IMG/VR virus record: IMGVR_UViG_3300032401_000037
Coordinates: 1 to 35,239 of that record
DNA: 35,239 nt
Reading direction: 5' to 3' (one strand)
Source: a virus
How positions within the stretch are numbered: position 1 is the stretch's first letter; each line of letters starts with the position of its first letter. Positions 12,086 to 21,281 of the stretch are shown here, one piece after another. The notes beneath the pieces are model-generated. The model saw only the letters and a list, made by a program, of their open reading frames with translations, made no database searches and was not told the DNA's origin. A program made the translations under genes and the position numbers.

Positions 12086-13957
12086 ATGGCCGTCGAGTGG
12101 AAGCAGTTTGGGACCGGCGCGGAGATCCCGGGAGACGTCCAGCCGCAGAACCGCTGGTGGGCCGAGCGGGGCCATATCGAGATGGCGCAGGCGATCACGG
12201 CGACCATCAACACCCTTTCTCAGATCGATGCGGCGAGGCAGACACAGTTCCAGATCTCAGGGCGGCTCTACGGCAACGCCAACATGATCGGGCTCAACGG
12301 GCTGTCGTTCGCCAAGGTTCAGGCGACGAGCCCGCTCAAAGATCGGATCACCTATAACGTCGTCGCCTCCGGGATCGACACCATCACCGCCAAGACGGTC
12401 AAGAACAAGCCTAAGCCGCTCTTCCTGACATCAGGGGGCGACTGGAAGATGCAGCGGCGGGCCGAGAAGCTCTCTAAGTTCGTCGACGGCATCTTCTACG
12501 AGAACGACGCATACGATCAGGGCCATATCGCTTTCCGCGACTCGGCGGTGCTCGGCGACGGCTTCACTCACGTCTTCGAGCACTACGGCCGGGTCAAGTT
12601 CGAGCGGGTCATCGCTTCCGAGCTCCTCGTCGACCCGATGGAGTCTCTTTATGGGCAGCCTCGGCAGATGCACCGGACCAAGAACGTCGACCGGGCCGTC
12701 CTCCTCGACTCCTATCCGGGGAAGCGGTCGGCGATCCTCTCGGCCAACACCGTTAGGATGGAGTCGGGGGCCTACCAGACCGTCTCCGATCAGGTGACGG
12801 TCGCTGAGTCCTGGCGGCTCCCGTCTGGACCTGAGGCGACCGATGGCCTGCACGTCATCTGCATGGAGAACGACGTCTTATTCAAGGAGCCTTGGAAGAA
12901 GGACCACTTCCCGTTCGCGAGGCTCCCTTGGTCGACGCGCCTCTACGGGTACTGGGCGCAGGGCGGCGCCGAGCAGATCCAGAATATTCAGCTTGAGATC
13001 AACAAGCTCCTTTGGGTCATCCAACGCTCTATGCACATGGCCGGGACGCAGAAGATCCTCTGCGAGCGGGGCGCCAAGATCGTCAAGGAGCACCTGACCA
13101 ACGACTATGGGCTCATCCTCGAATACACTGGCACTCAACCCAGCTATATCGCCCCGCCGATCGTCCCTCCCGAGATCTATTCGCACCTGCAGACACTTAA
13201 GTCGGCGGCTTTCGAGCAGCTGGGCGTCTCGCAAATGTCCGCCTCTGGGCTGAAGCCTGCAGGACTCGATAGCGGGCGAGCCCTCCGAGAGCACCAAGAC
13301 ATCGAGAGCGAGCGCTTCACCGTCATCGCCCAGCAGTACGACCGCTACTACCTCGACCTCGCCCGCCTCGCCATCGAGACGACTCAGGAGATCTTCGAGG
13401 ACGCCGGCAACTACAAGGTGACGATGCCCGGGAAGAAGTTCCTGGAGACGATCGACTGGGCCGACGTCGATCTCGACGACGAAGAGTACGTTATGCAGTC
13501 GTTCCCCATCTCGTCGCTGCCTTCCGATCCTGCAGGCAGACTGCAGACCATCCAGGAGTACATCCAGGCAGGGATGATCTCGCCGCGGTCTGGCAGGCGC
13601 TACCTCAGCTTCCCGGACCTTGAAGCCTCCGACCGCCTGGCGAACGCCAAGGAAGACTGGCTTCACGAGGTGCTGGAGAAGATGATGGACGACGGCATCT
13701 GGTACGAGCCCGAGCCGACTGACGATCTCGCCCTGGCGAAAGAGCTGGTGCTCGACTACATCGCCTACGCCAAGAAGATCAACTGCGAAGAGGCGCACAT
13801 TCAGATGTTGCGCGACTTCAACGACGAGCTCCAAGCGATGGCCGTCGCCTCTCAGCCCCCGGCAGGCGGAATGGGCACGCCGCAAGCGGTCCCAATGGCT
13901 CCTCCGCAGTCCAACATGGTCCCCAACGTCCCCGGCATGGCTGCCGCGGCCGCTTGA
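12086..13957 (+). CDS. Portal protein
   Basis: The 623-residue protein sits between terminase and scaffold genes and has the size of podovirus portals. Typical features are an N-terminal helical stem region, a long mixed core (IASELLVDPMES, WKKDHFPFARLPWS, QIQNIQLEINKLLWVIQRS) and the SASGLKPAGLDSGRAL segment that portals use near the tunnel loop. The C-terminal 40 residues are Pro/Met/Ala-rich. It forms the dodecameric ring through which DNA passes. AAGGAGG precedes the ATG. Confidence 0.85.
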   Translation: MAVEWKQFGTGAEIPGDVQPQNRWWAERGHIEMAQAITATINTLSQIDAARQTQFQISGRLYGNANMIGLNGLSFAKVQATSPLKDRITYNVVASGIDTITAKTVKNKPKPLFLTSGGDWKMQRRAEKLSKFVDGIFYENDAYDQGHIAFRDSAVLGDGFTHVFEHYGRVKFERVIASELLVDPMESLYGQPRQMHRTKNVDRAVLLDSYPGKRSAILSANTVRMESGAYQTVSDQVTVAESWRLPSGPEATDGLHVICMENDVLFKEPWKKDHFPFARLPWSTRLYGYWAQGGAEQIQNIQLEINKLLWVIQRSMHMAGTQKILCERGAKIVKEHLTNDYGLILEYTGTQPSYIAPPIVPPEIYSHLQTLKSAAFEQLGVSQMSASGLKPAGLDSGRALREHQDIESERFTVIAQQYDRYYLDLARLAIETTQEIFEDAGNYKVTMPGKKFLETIDWADVDLDDEEYVMQSFPISSLPSDPAGRLQTIQEYIQAGMISPRSGRRYLSFPDLEASDRLANAKEDWLHEVLEKMMDDGIWYEPEPTDDLALAKELVLDYIAYAKKINCEEAHIQMLRDFNDELQAMAVASQPPAGGMGTPQAVPMAPPQSNMVPNVPGMAAAAA

Positions 13958-14033
13958 GTATTTAACCTGCTGCCACCTTACCAGGTGCAGCCCGTGAAAG
14001 TCGGGCCAGCAGGCCCTCTAAGGAGATTCGCGA
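13958..14033 (+). other. Portal-scaffold spacer with small hairpin
   Basis: The spacer contains a compact hairpin (GGGCC 14003-14007, loop AGCA, GGCCC 14012-14016) preceded by a CCCG/CGGG pair. It is followed by the AAGGAG site of the scaffold gene. There is no T-run, so it may tune translation or mRNA stability rather than terminate. Confidence 0.35.
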
Positions 14034-14876
14034 ATGACAGAAGCCGCCGCCGTCCAAGCCCCTCTCGCCAATGGTCACGCTCCCGAGACGGCCCCGCCGC
14101 CGCCGGCTAAGCCTGAGGCCATCGCCCCGCAGTTCTCGGTGCTCGCCAGGAAAGAGGCGGCCCTGCAACGCAAGCGGGAGGAACTCAAGGCTGAGCGGGC
14201 GGCTCTCGACGCCGAGAAGGCCGAAGCCCAGGCCCTCAAGGAACGCTATGGGACTAAGCCTAAATCTCCTCGGGAAGCCTTGGAGCGTTACGGGTTCGAC
14301 TACAAGGCGGCGACCGAATACGAGCTCTCCGACGGCGTGCCGACCCCCGAAGGCGTTGCCCGGGCAACGGTTGCCGAGGAGATCGCCGCTTTCAGGAAAG
14401 AGCAGGAGGAGCTGCAGCAGAAGCAGCTTCAAGATCAACTGGCGGCCCAACAAGCCCAGGCCGAAGAGACTCTCTCGGCCTTCAAAGAGGAGATCGGCCT
14501 CTTCGTCAAAGGCAAGCCAACCGAATACGAACTCATCAGCATTTTCAATGCCGAAAATCTGATTTATGATACGGTAGAGGAGTACTTCCACAAGCACAAG
14601 AAGGCGCTTTCGATTAAAGAAGCCGCCGATCTGGTCGAGAAGTACTGCGGCGAGCAAGCGGAACTCTACGAGAAGTCCGCTCGATACAAGGCCAAGCACG
14701 GCCAGGCGGACCCCGCGCCCAAGCCAGGGGAAGGCAAGCCGAACATCACGGCCACGAGAGAAGCAGCGCAGCGGCGCACGTTGAGCAACGACCTCACAAC
14801 GTCCACGCCTTCGCTCGTCTCGCCTCGTGTCGAGGCCGATAGAATGTCCAGAGCCTTAGCGGCCCTGAACAAATAG
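14034..14876 (+). CDS. Capsid assembly scaffold protein
   Basis: The 280-residue protein is highly charged and helical. A Pro-rich N-terminus precedes a long coiled coil (about residues 38-75, ARKEAALQRKREELKAERAA) and a second one (about 120-160, rich in Gln, Glu and Ala). The basic C-terminal region is suited to binding capsid protein. Position between portal and major capsid genes supports the call. An AAGGAG site lies eight bases ahead of the ATG. Confidence 0.75.
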   Translation: MTEAAAVQAPLANGHAPETAPPPPAKPEAIAPQFSVLARKEAALQRKREELKAERAALDAEKAEAQALKERYGTKPKSPREALERYGFDYKAATEYELSDGVPTPEGVARATVAEEIAAFRKEQEELQQKQLQDQLAAQQAQAEETLSAFKEEIGLFVKGKPTEYELISIFNAENLIYDTVEEYFHKHKKALSIKEAADLVEKYCGEQAELYEKSARYKAKHGQADPAPKPGEGKPNITATREAAQRRTLSNDLTTSTPSLVSPRVEADRMSRALAALNK

Positions 14877-14883
14877 AGCGGGG

Positions 14884-14910
14884 GCGTTTAATCACTAAAG
14901 GATTAAGCGC
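14884..14910 (+). promoter_or_regulatory. RNA hairpin masking the capsid ribosome-binding site
   Basis: GCGTTTAATC (14884-14893) pairs with GATTAAGCGC (14901-14910) over ten positions, one of them a U-G wobble, around a seven-base loop ACTAAAG. The Shine-Dalgarno AAAGGA (14897-14902) lies across the loop and first stem bases, and the stem abuts the ATG. It could modulate translation of the capsid gene. Confidence 0.5.
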
Positions 14911-16137
14911 ATGTCTGCTGTCTATCAGAACCTAACGAACATGAACGCGGCCCTTAAGGAACTCTACGACGGCCAGGTCGTCGAGAACCTCGTCTACGCC
15001 GACAACCCGTTCCTCGCCATGGTCCCGAAAAAGACCGACTTCGGCGGCAAGTACAAGCCGGTGCCGATCATCACCGGCGTCTCTCAAGGTCGTTCGGCGA
15101 CCTTCCTCACGGCCCAGGCGAACCAGTCGCCCGTCTCCATCGAGAGCTTCCTGCTCACGCGGGTAAGCGACTACTCGATTGCGACGATCGACAACCAGAC
15201 GATGCTCGCCTCCGCGACGGACAAAATGTCCTTCCTGGAAGGCTCCAAGATCGTCATCGACGGCGCGATCCGCTCGGCGACCAACTCGCTGACTGGCGCC
15301 CTCTTCCGCAACGGAACTGGCTCGATCGGCAAGATCTCGACGATCACCACCGGCGTCATCGTCCTGACGAACAGCGCCGACGTGACTCAGTTTGAAGTCA
15401 ACATGGTGCTGCAGGCCAACGCCACCGACGGAGGCCTGACCCCGCGGGCGGCCCTCGGCTACATCATCGCCGTCAACCGTTCCGCCGGCACCGTCACGGT
15501 CTCGGCGACTCAGGGCGGCGCGGCGGGCTCGCCGGCCTCTTGGGCAGCGGCTGACTTCCTGCTCGTTCAAGGCGACTTGAACGCCAAGGTGATCGGCCTC
15601 CCGGGCTGGCTGCCGGCGACCAACCCGACGACGGGCGAGTCCTTCTTCGGCGTCGACCGCTCCGTCGACCGCACCCGTCTCGCGGGGATCTACTACGACG
15701 GCTCGGCCCAGTCGATCGAAGAAGCCCTAATCGACTCCTCGAGCCTGCTGGCCCGGGAAGGCGGCAAGCCGAACGTCTGCATTACCAACTACGCCAGCTA
15801 TTCCGCTCTGGAGAAGTCGCTGGGCGCCAAGGTGCAGTACGTCGACCTCAAAGGCCCGGCCGAGATCGCCTTCCGGGGCATCATGGTCAACGGCGCCAAC
15901 AGCATGATCAAGGTCTTTCCTGATCGTAGCTGCCAGGGCTCGCAGGGCTTCCTGCTCCAGATGGACACATGGTGCCTGGAGTGCTTGGGCGACGCCCCGC
16001 AGATCCTGCGCTACGGCGACGGCCTCGAGATGCTCCGGGTCTACAACGCGGACGCCGGCGAAGTCCGGGTTGGCTACTACGCTCAGCTGCGAACCAACGC
16101 GCCGGGCTGGAATGCCAACGTCCTCTTCTCTGCCTAA
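14911..16137 (+). CDS. Major capsid protein
   Basis: The 408-residue protein follows the scaffold and is the expected size for an HK97-fold capsid subunit. Its N-terminus (MSAVYQNLTNMNAALKELYD and NPFLAMVPKKTDFGGKY) and C-terminus (GDGLEMLRVYNADAGEVRVG) match podovirus-type capsid proteins I know. Residues of about 130-225 read as an inserted beta domain (GVIVLTNSADVTQFEVNMVL, GTVTVSATQGGAAG), which could be surface-exposed. A hairpin overlaps its ribosome-binding site and a strong terminator follows, both consistent with a highly expressed gene. Confidence 0.9.
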   Translation: MSAVYQNLTNMNAALKELYDGQVVENLVYADNPFLAMVPKKTDFGGKYKPVPIITGVSQGRSATFLTAQANQSPVSIESFLLTRVSDYSIATIDNQTMLASATDKMSFLEGSKIVIDGAIRSATNSLTGALFRNGTGSIGKISTITTGVIVLTNSADVTQFEVNMVLQANATDGGLTPRAALGYIIAVNRSAGTVTVSATQGGAAGSPASWAAADFLLVQGDLNAKVIGLPGWLPATNPTTGESFFGVDRSVDRTRLAGIYYDGSAQSIEEALIDSSSLLAREGGKPNVCITNYASYSALEKSLGAKVQYVDLKGPAEIAFRGIMVNGANSMIKVFPDRSCQGSQGFLLQMDTWCLECLGDAPQILRYGDGLEMLRVYNADAGEVRVGYYAQLRTNAPGWNANVLFSA

Positions 16138-16149
16138 GTTCCGCGGCGC

Positions 16150-16195
16150 GGGAGTCGCCGGCCAAGGATGGCTGGCGACTCCCCTTCCTCTCTTT
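16150..16195 (+). terminator. Rho-independent terminator after the capsid gene
   Basis: GGGAGTCGCC (16150-16159) pairs with GGCGACTCCC (16174-16183). The stem is extended by GGCCA/TGGCT inside and followed by the pyrimidine run CTTCCTCTCTTT. This is the clearest terminator in the window. It would lower expression of tail genes relative to capsid. Confidence 0.8.
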
Positions 16196-16272
16196 ACCTC
16201 ATGGGGGCATGGGGATAGAGCTAACCGCCCTCCTGGCTTAGAACCAGGTTTCATCAAAGGATACAATTACTT

Positions 16273-16680
16273 ATGGCCAACAGGTATTTCACCCAGTTCG
16301 GGCTGACCCTCGCCAAGCAAACCGTCTTCCTCTTCGGTCGTGCGACCATCGGGGCGACTGGCGCCGTCACCCTCGACGCGACCAACTCCAAGGGCATTAA
16401 GACGATCGTCCGTAACAGCGCCGGCAAATACACCGTGACGCTCGGTAACACGACGAGCGGCAACGACATCTATCCGCGGCTGTTCAACGTCTCGGTGATG
16501 CAGCTCTTCGCTACGGCGGTGAATGCGCCGATCGTCCAGGTGATTAGCGAAGCGGTGGCGACGACGACGCCGACTGTCGTGCTGCAGTTCTACGCGGCTG
16601 ACGGAACTACGGCGACGGATCCGTCGAGCGGCCAGGAAGTCCGCTTCACCGTGACCCTCACCAACTCCACCGCACCGTAA
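16273..16680 (+). CDS. Putative capsid decoration or head-fibre protein
   Basis: The 135-residue, Thr/Val/Ala-rich protein is almost entirely beta (KGIKTIVRNSAGKYTVTLG, APIVQVISEAVATTTPTVV, GQEVRFTVTLTNSTAP). Position just after the major capsid gene and this composition suit a capsid-surface protein. An AAAGGA site lies about 11 bases ahead of the ATG. No specific family is recognised. Confidence 0.6.
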   Translation: MANRYFTQFGLTLAKQTVFLFGRATIGATGAVTLDATNSKGIKTIVRNSAGKYTVTLGNTTSGNDIYPRLFNVSVMQLFATAVNAPIVQVISEAVATTTPTVVLQFYAADGTTATDPSSGQEVRFTVTLTNSTAP

Positions 16681-16690
16681 GGGGTCACCG

Positions 16691-16948
16691 ATGTTCATTC
16701 ATGACCGGAAGAAAGCGGCGGGCGTCATCGTCTCCCGCATGAAGGATGGCCCTCAAGGCTACTCCGACGGTGGGTCTGTCCAGATGCCTGAGGAAGGCAT
16801 GGGCGGTGGCGATGATCTCACGTCTCTGGCCCAAGACTTCCTGCACGCCGTCGACACCAAGAGCCCGCAGGCATTAGCGGACGCTTTCAAAGCGATGTTC
16901 CTGGCCTGCGAGCAGGAGCCGCACGACGAGGCGGGAGAGATGGAGTGA
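16691..16948 (+). CDS. 85-residue head-region protein, unknown function
   Basis: The protein begins MFIHDRKKAAGVIVSRMKDG, continues with a Gly-rich linker (DGGSVQMPEEGMGGG) and ends in an acidic helix (LADAFKAMFLACEQEPHDE). This combination recurs in small phage head proteins. AAGGGG is well placed ahead of the start. The stop overlaps the next ATG (TGATG). Confidence 0.6.
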   Translation: MFIHDRKKAAGVIVSRMKDGPQGYSDGGSVQMPEEGMGGGDDLTSLAQDFLHAVDTKSPQALADAFKAMFLACEQEPHDEAGEME

Positions 16949-17097
16949 TGGACGGCACGGACTGGACCAAGGATCTCGTTTGGACGGGCCTCCGCAATGG
17001 GGTCCTGGTCAAGTTCGTGCCGGTCGAGCCGGACCCGGAGGAGACGCTCCGGGTCCGCTTCCGCTTTCTCGATGACCCCTACAATAACGGCGGTTGA
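16948..17097 (+). CDS. 49-residue protein, unknown function
   Basis: MDGTDWTKDLVWTGLRNGV is followed by a beta-like segment (LVKFVPVEPDP, ETLRVRFRFLDD). Its start overlaps the previous stop (TGATG), and it ends three bases before the next gene. It probably belongs to the head-completion set, but no family is recognised. Confidence 0.6.
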   Translation: MDGTDWTKDLVWTGLRNGVLVKFVPVEPDPEETLRVRFRFLDDPYNNGG

Positions 17098-17100
17098 CCG

Positions 17101-17865
17101 ATGGCCTCGACGATGACCCTCTCGCAGTTGATGACGGCTGTCCGGCAGCGGGCCGACATGCTGCCGAACGGCTACACGCCGAACGTCACCGACACGCAGT
17201 ACTTCGTGACGGACGTCGAGCTCGTCTCCTACATCAACCTGTCGCTCTACGACCTCTACGACCAGTTGATCTCGGCTTACGGGGCCAACTACTTCGTCAA
17301 GGTGCCCGCCTACAGCTTTGTGACGGACGGGACGACGCAGCAATACACGCTGCCGACCGACCTCTACAAGCTTCTCGGCGTCGATCTTCAGTTGTCGGGG
17401 ACGTCGGGAAGTGCCCAACAGAGCCTTGTCTCTATCAAGAAGTTCGAGTTTGGCGACAGGAACCGCTTCGCCGTCCCGAACTTCCAGTCGTTCTACGGCG
17501 TCACCAACCTGAGATATCGCCTCAACGGGATCTACCTCTGGCTGACGCCGATCGCTTCTGCAGGCCAGACGATCTACCTCTGGTACGTCCCGAAGATGAC
17601 CGAGCTCGCCACCCTCTCGGACACGTCCGATGGAATTAGCGGCTGGCTCGAATATGTCATCGTCGACGCGGCGATCAAATGCCTCGTCAAGGAGGAGTCG
17701 GACGTCTCGGCGCTGATGGCCGAGAAGGAGAAGCTGCTGGTCCGCATTATGAACCTCGCCGATAGCCGCGATATTGGCTCGCCGCCGAAGGTGACCGACG
17801 CCACCTACCAGGACAACTGGTATCCGACCGGCAACGGCTCGGGCAACGGGTCGGGGTCGTTCTGA
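17101..17865 (+). CDS. Head-tail adaptor (podovirus gp4-like)
   Basis: The 254-residue protein starts with a helical region (MTLSQLMTAVRQRADM, then VELVSYINLSLYDLYDQLIS), followed by a beta core with TTQQYTLPTDLYKLLGVDL and IYLWYVPKM. The C-terminus is helical with a Gly/Ser/Asn tail (GNGSGNGSGSF). The N-terminal part resembles the adaptor that attaches under the portal in short-tailed phages. Context between capsid and tail genes fits. The family assignment is from memory of the pattern. Confidence 0.65.
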   Translation: MASTMTLSQLMTAVRQRADMLPNGYTPNVTDTQYFVTDVELVSYINLSLYDLYDQLISAYGANYFVKVPAYSFVTDGTTQQYTLPTDLYKLLGVDLQLSGTSGSAQQSLVSIKKFEFGDRNRFAVPNFQSFYGVTNLRYRLNGIYLWLTPIASAGQTIYLWYVPKMTELATLSDTSDGISGWLEYVIVDAAIKCLVKEESDVSALMAEKEKLLVRIMNLADSRDIGSPPKVTDATYQDNWYPTGNGSGNGSGSF

Positions 17866-18317
17866 TGGCCTTCCGCATCGCCCAGGTGCAGACCAAGGAC
17901 CGCGAGGTCAACCAGGTCCAGCAGAACATCAAGCAGGCTATCGAGCCGATCTTCGCCGAGCAGTCTGGCTCTTTCGTCGTGACGCTGACCGGCTGCACGA
18001 CCAGGCCGACGTCGACGCTCTTCTGGGAGCAGGGGGTAAAGGGCGGCGGCGTGACGGTCAGTGTTCCGTTGCCCATCGAAGGTGTGTCAAATAGCACGCT
18101 CGCTACCCTTCTCGGCTTGCCTAAGGCTCTTTGGCCGCGGCAGGTCCAGTATGTTCAGGTGCCGACGATCGACAACGGCGTGACAGCGATGGCGACGGCC
18201 GGCATCGAGATCAATGGGACGATCAGCCTCTATAGGACGCTGACGGGTTCGGCGATGACGGCGGCCGGCGTCAAGGGGCTCTTTGCCTGCACCTTCAGCT
18301 ATATCGTGGGGATCTGA
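17865..18317 (+). CDS. 150-residue tail-region protein, unknown function
   Basis: An N-terminal helix (VQTKDREVNQVQQNIKQAIEPI) precedes a beta domain with TSTLFWEQGVKGGGVTV and INGTISLYRTLTG. Both start and stop lie in TGATG overlaps. The helix-plus-beta organisation suits a small fibre-base or tail-attachment protein. No family is certain. Confidence 0.6.
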   Translation: MAFRIAQVQTKDREVNQVQQNIKQAIEPIFAEQSGSFVVTLTGCTTRPTSTLFWEQGVKGGGVTVSVPLPIEGVSNSTLATLLGLPKALWPRQVQYVQVPTIDNGVTAMATAGIEINGTISLYRTLTGSAMTAAGVKGLFACTFSYIVGI

Positions 18318-21271
18318 TGGCCCTCCAAAAGCAGAACGTGCCGATCAGCTTCAAGCGGGGCCTGGATTCCAAGACGGACCCGAAGCAGGTCGTTCCCGGC
18401 AAGCTCCTGGCGTTGACCAACGGCACCTTCATCACCACCGACCGCATCGACAAGCGGCAGGGCTACACAGAATACGCCCATACCTACAGCGGCGGCGGCA
18501 CGATTACGAACGGCGTCGGCGTGGCGAGCTATAAGAACGAGCTAACGATGCTCGATGGCTCGCAGCTCCTCAGCTATTCGCCAAGCGAGGCCCAGTGGTC
18601 GCAGGTCACTGGGCTGATCGAGCCGACGGCGGTGACGACGACGCCCATCTACCAGGCATCGGCGAGCCAGAGCAGCGCTGACAGCTCCTTTCATGCCGGC
18701 TCCGGCCTCCAGTGCTTCGTCTCGACGTCGACCTTCGGCTTCTCATTCTCCAACCCGGTCGTCTATACGGTCGTCGACACGGTCAGCGGCCAGAAGCTGG
18801 TCAGCGGCGCCGTCGTGCCGAGCTCGACGAGCGCCGGCACCATGGTAAAGGTGGTCACGTTCGGATCCTACTTTGTCATTGTCTTCTACGCCAGCGGCGG
18901 CACCGCCCTTTCCTACTGCACGGTGCCGGTGGCGACGCCGTCGGCCATCTCGGCCGCGGTCCTCCTCGCGAACGACGTGCTGACGGCCCATGCGAACTTT
19001 GACGTGGCGGTCATCAGCACCCGTCTCTTTGTTGCCTATAACAGCAGTGGTGGAGGTAACAGCGTCCACACGTTCTATCTCGATGCGGCATTTACCAAGA
19101 CGTCGGGGGCGGCTGTCGCCCACGATGCCAATGGCGCCATCACCATCTTTGGCGATCCGAGCCTCAATGCCTGGGTGGTCTATAGCAACGACGCCGGGTC
19201 GAACCTTAGGGGCTTCGTCTTCAACTTCAACCTGTCGGGCTTTACTCTCGCCGATCAGGTGGTCACCTCCGGGACTTCGGCGGTTAACATCACGGCGTCG
19301 TTTGTTGCGGGCGCCGGCACGACCACAGCCCAGCTCTTCTGGGAGTTTGTCGACATCTACCTAGATGACGTCTACACGCAGACGCTGACCGTCGCCGGCG
19401 CCATCGGGTCCGCCAGCATTATCGCCCGTAACGTCGGTCTCGGCGGCAAGTCGTTCGCCTACGGCGGTATCAACTACGTCCTGACCACCTACCAGGGGTC
19501 GGCGGTGCAGTCGGCGCCCCAGCAGACCTACTTCTTGATCACCACCGCCGGCAAGGTCGTCGCCAAGTTCATGCCGACCTCGGGTGGCGGCTACACGCTC
19601 AGGCACCTCTCGGAGGTTAACAATCTGGCTGCAGGCGTCTATCAGTATGGGCTCCTGCAGGTCTCCGAGGCGGGACTGTTCAGCGGTCTTAACTTCAATA
19701 TCTACGGCGTTAGCTCGTCGACCGTGACGTTCGGCGCCATAGCCGCGTCGGTGGAGCTGGCGAACTCTCTGCATGTCAGCGGCGGGTTCCTCTCGGTTTA
19801 CGACGGCGCCCAGGTGGCCGAGCACGGCTTCCACCTCTACCCGGAGATCGTCAATTCGTCGGTCTCTGACACCGCAATCACCGGCACCTATAGCTGGGTC
19901 GTCTGCTATGAATGGGTCGACAACCAGGGCCAGACTCACCGGAGTGCCCCGTCGTTGCCGCTGACCAGGACGGTCGCCAACAAGGCGGTGACCCTCAACA
20001 TCTCGGCCTTGTCGCTGACGTCCAAGACCAGCGGCTCGACGCCCACCGGTGCCATCTCCATCGGCATCTACCGGACGCTGGATGCCGGGACGATCTACTA
20101 CCGGGTTACCGACATTCTTAACCCGGTGTCGAACGACACGACGGCGAGCACCCTCACCTTTATCGACACGTCCCCCGATGGCTCCATCCAGGGCAACGGC
20201 ACCCTATACACGACCGACGGCGAAGTCGACAACTCACCGATTCCGGCGCCGCTCTTCCTGACGTCCTATAAGCAACGGATGATCGCCGTGCCTGCCGAGA
20301 CGCCGACCTCCTGGTGGTACTCCAAGCAGATCGTCCCGGGCTCGCCGGTCGAGTTCTCGGACCTATTCGTCCAGAACGAAGATCAACGAGGCGGCGGCTT
20401 TCTCGCTGGCGGGCAGCTCGACGACAAGCTGGTCCTCTTTAAAGAGAATACCCTCGGCTATGTCGTCGGCGACGGGCCGGCGCCGAACGGCTCGGGCAAC
20501 GACTTCACGCCCTGGCAGATCGTACAGTCGGACACCGGCTGCAACAACGCCGCTAGTGTCGTCGCCATGCCAGACGGGCTGATGTACCAGTCTCCCAAAG
20601 GCATCTACCTCCTCGACAGGTCCATGAAGGACCATTACATCGGCGGCGACGTCGAAGCCTACAACTCCTACACCGTCACCTCGGCTCTAAGAGTCGACGG
20701 CACGACGCAAGTCCGGTTCACTCTCAGCAACGGCACGGCGCTGGTCTACGACTACGCCGACACCGTCAAGGACGAACGGGGGTATGGCCAATGGTCGGTG
20801 TTTACCGGGATCTCAGCGGTGGCGGCGACCAACTACAACGGGAACTACACCTACATTTCGAGTGCCGGGAGGGTCCGGACGGAGGCGCCGGGGGTCTACA
20901 CCGATGCCGGGGCCTTCATCCAACTGAGCTTGACCACGTCTTGGCTGTCGCTTGCGGGTCTTCAGGGCTTCCAGCGCGTCTATTCCAGCGAGATTCTCGG
21001 CCAGTATCAGAGCCCGCACCACTTGAACGTCCAGGTGGCTTATGACTTCGATCCTACGGTGGTTCAGACGGACGATATCGTGGGGACGTCGGTCGCCCCC
21101 TATCAATACCGTGTCGATTTCGCCCGGCAGAAGTGCGAGGCGATTCAGCTTACGCTCAAGGACACGCAGGCATCCGGCTTCGGGCAGGGTCTTTCTCTTT
21201 CGGCGTTGACTCTGCAAGTCGGATCGAAAGGCGGCCTCAATCGGCTCAGCCAGACCAGAAACTACGGGTAA
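18317..21271 (+). CDS. Large tail protein, putative tail nozzle/stabilisation protein
   Basis: This 984-residue beta-rich protein begins VPISFKRGLDSKTDPKQVVP and soon reads LLALTNGTFITTDRIDKRQG. That opening is typical of podovirus tail-tube, nozzle or stabilisation proteins. It contains many VSG, TV and SS beta repeats, a domain with PAETPTSWWYSKQIVPGSP near residues 655-675 and a FKENTLGYVVGDGP motif at about 712-725. Its size and place after the adaptors support the main tail body. There are no transmembrane segments. Confidence 0.65.
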   Translation: MALQKQNVPISFKRGLDSKTDPKQVVPGKLLALTNGTFITTDRIDKRQGYTEYAHTYSGGGTITNGVGVASYKNELTMLDGSQLLSYSPSEAQWSQVTGLIEPTAVTTTPIYQASASQSSADSSFHAGSGLQCFVSTSTFGFSFSNPVVYTVVDTVSGQKLVSGAVVPSSTSAGTMVKVVTFGSYFVIVFYASGGTALSYCTVPVATPSAISAAVLLANDVLTAHANFDVAVISTRLFVAYNSSGGGNSVHTFYLDAAFTKTSGAAVAHDANGAITIFGDPSLNAWVVYSNDAGSNLRGFVFNFNLSGFTLADQVVTSGTSAVNITASFVAGAGTTTAQLFWEFVDIYLDDVYTQTLTVAGAIGSASIIARNVGLGGKSFAYGGINYVLTTYQGSAVQSAPQQTYFLITTAGKVVAKFMPTSGGGYTLRHLSEVNNLAAGVYQYGLLQVSEAGLFSGLNFNIYGVSSSTVTFGAIAASVELANSLHVSGGFLSVYDGAQVAEHGFHLYPEIVNSSVSDTAITGTYSWVVCYEWVDNQGQTHRSAPSLPLTRTVANKAVTLNISALSLTSKTSGSTPTGAISIGIYRTLDAGTIYYRVTDILNPVSNDTTASTLTFIDTSPDGSIQGNGTLYTTDGEVDNSPIPAPLFLTSYKQRMIAVPAETPTSWWYSKQIVPGSPVEFSDLFVQNEDQRGGGFLAGGQLDDKLVLFKENTLGYVVGDGPAPNGSGNDFTPWQIVQSDTGCNNAASVVAMPDGLMYQSPKGIYLLDRSMKDHYIGGDVEAYNSYTVTSALRVDGTTQVRFTLSNGTALVYDYADTVKDERGYGQWSVFTGISAVAATNYNGNYTYISSAGRVRTEAPGVYTDAGAFIQLSLTTSWLSLAGLQGFQRVYSSEILGQYQSPHHLNVQVAYDFDPTVVQTDDIVGTSVAPYQYRVDFARQKCEAIQLTLKDTQASGFGQGLSLSALTLQVGSKGGLNRLSQTRNYG

Positions 21272-21281
21272 AGGGCCTTTT

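Noticed and set aside
12878-13885. Minus-strand frame opposite the portal gene
   Set aside because: Long open antisense frames are expected here from codon bias. The portal has clear context and a strong ribosome-binding site.
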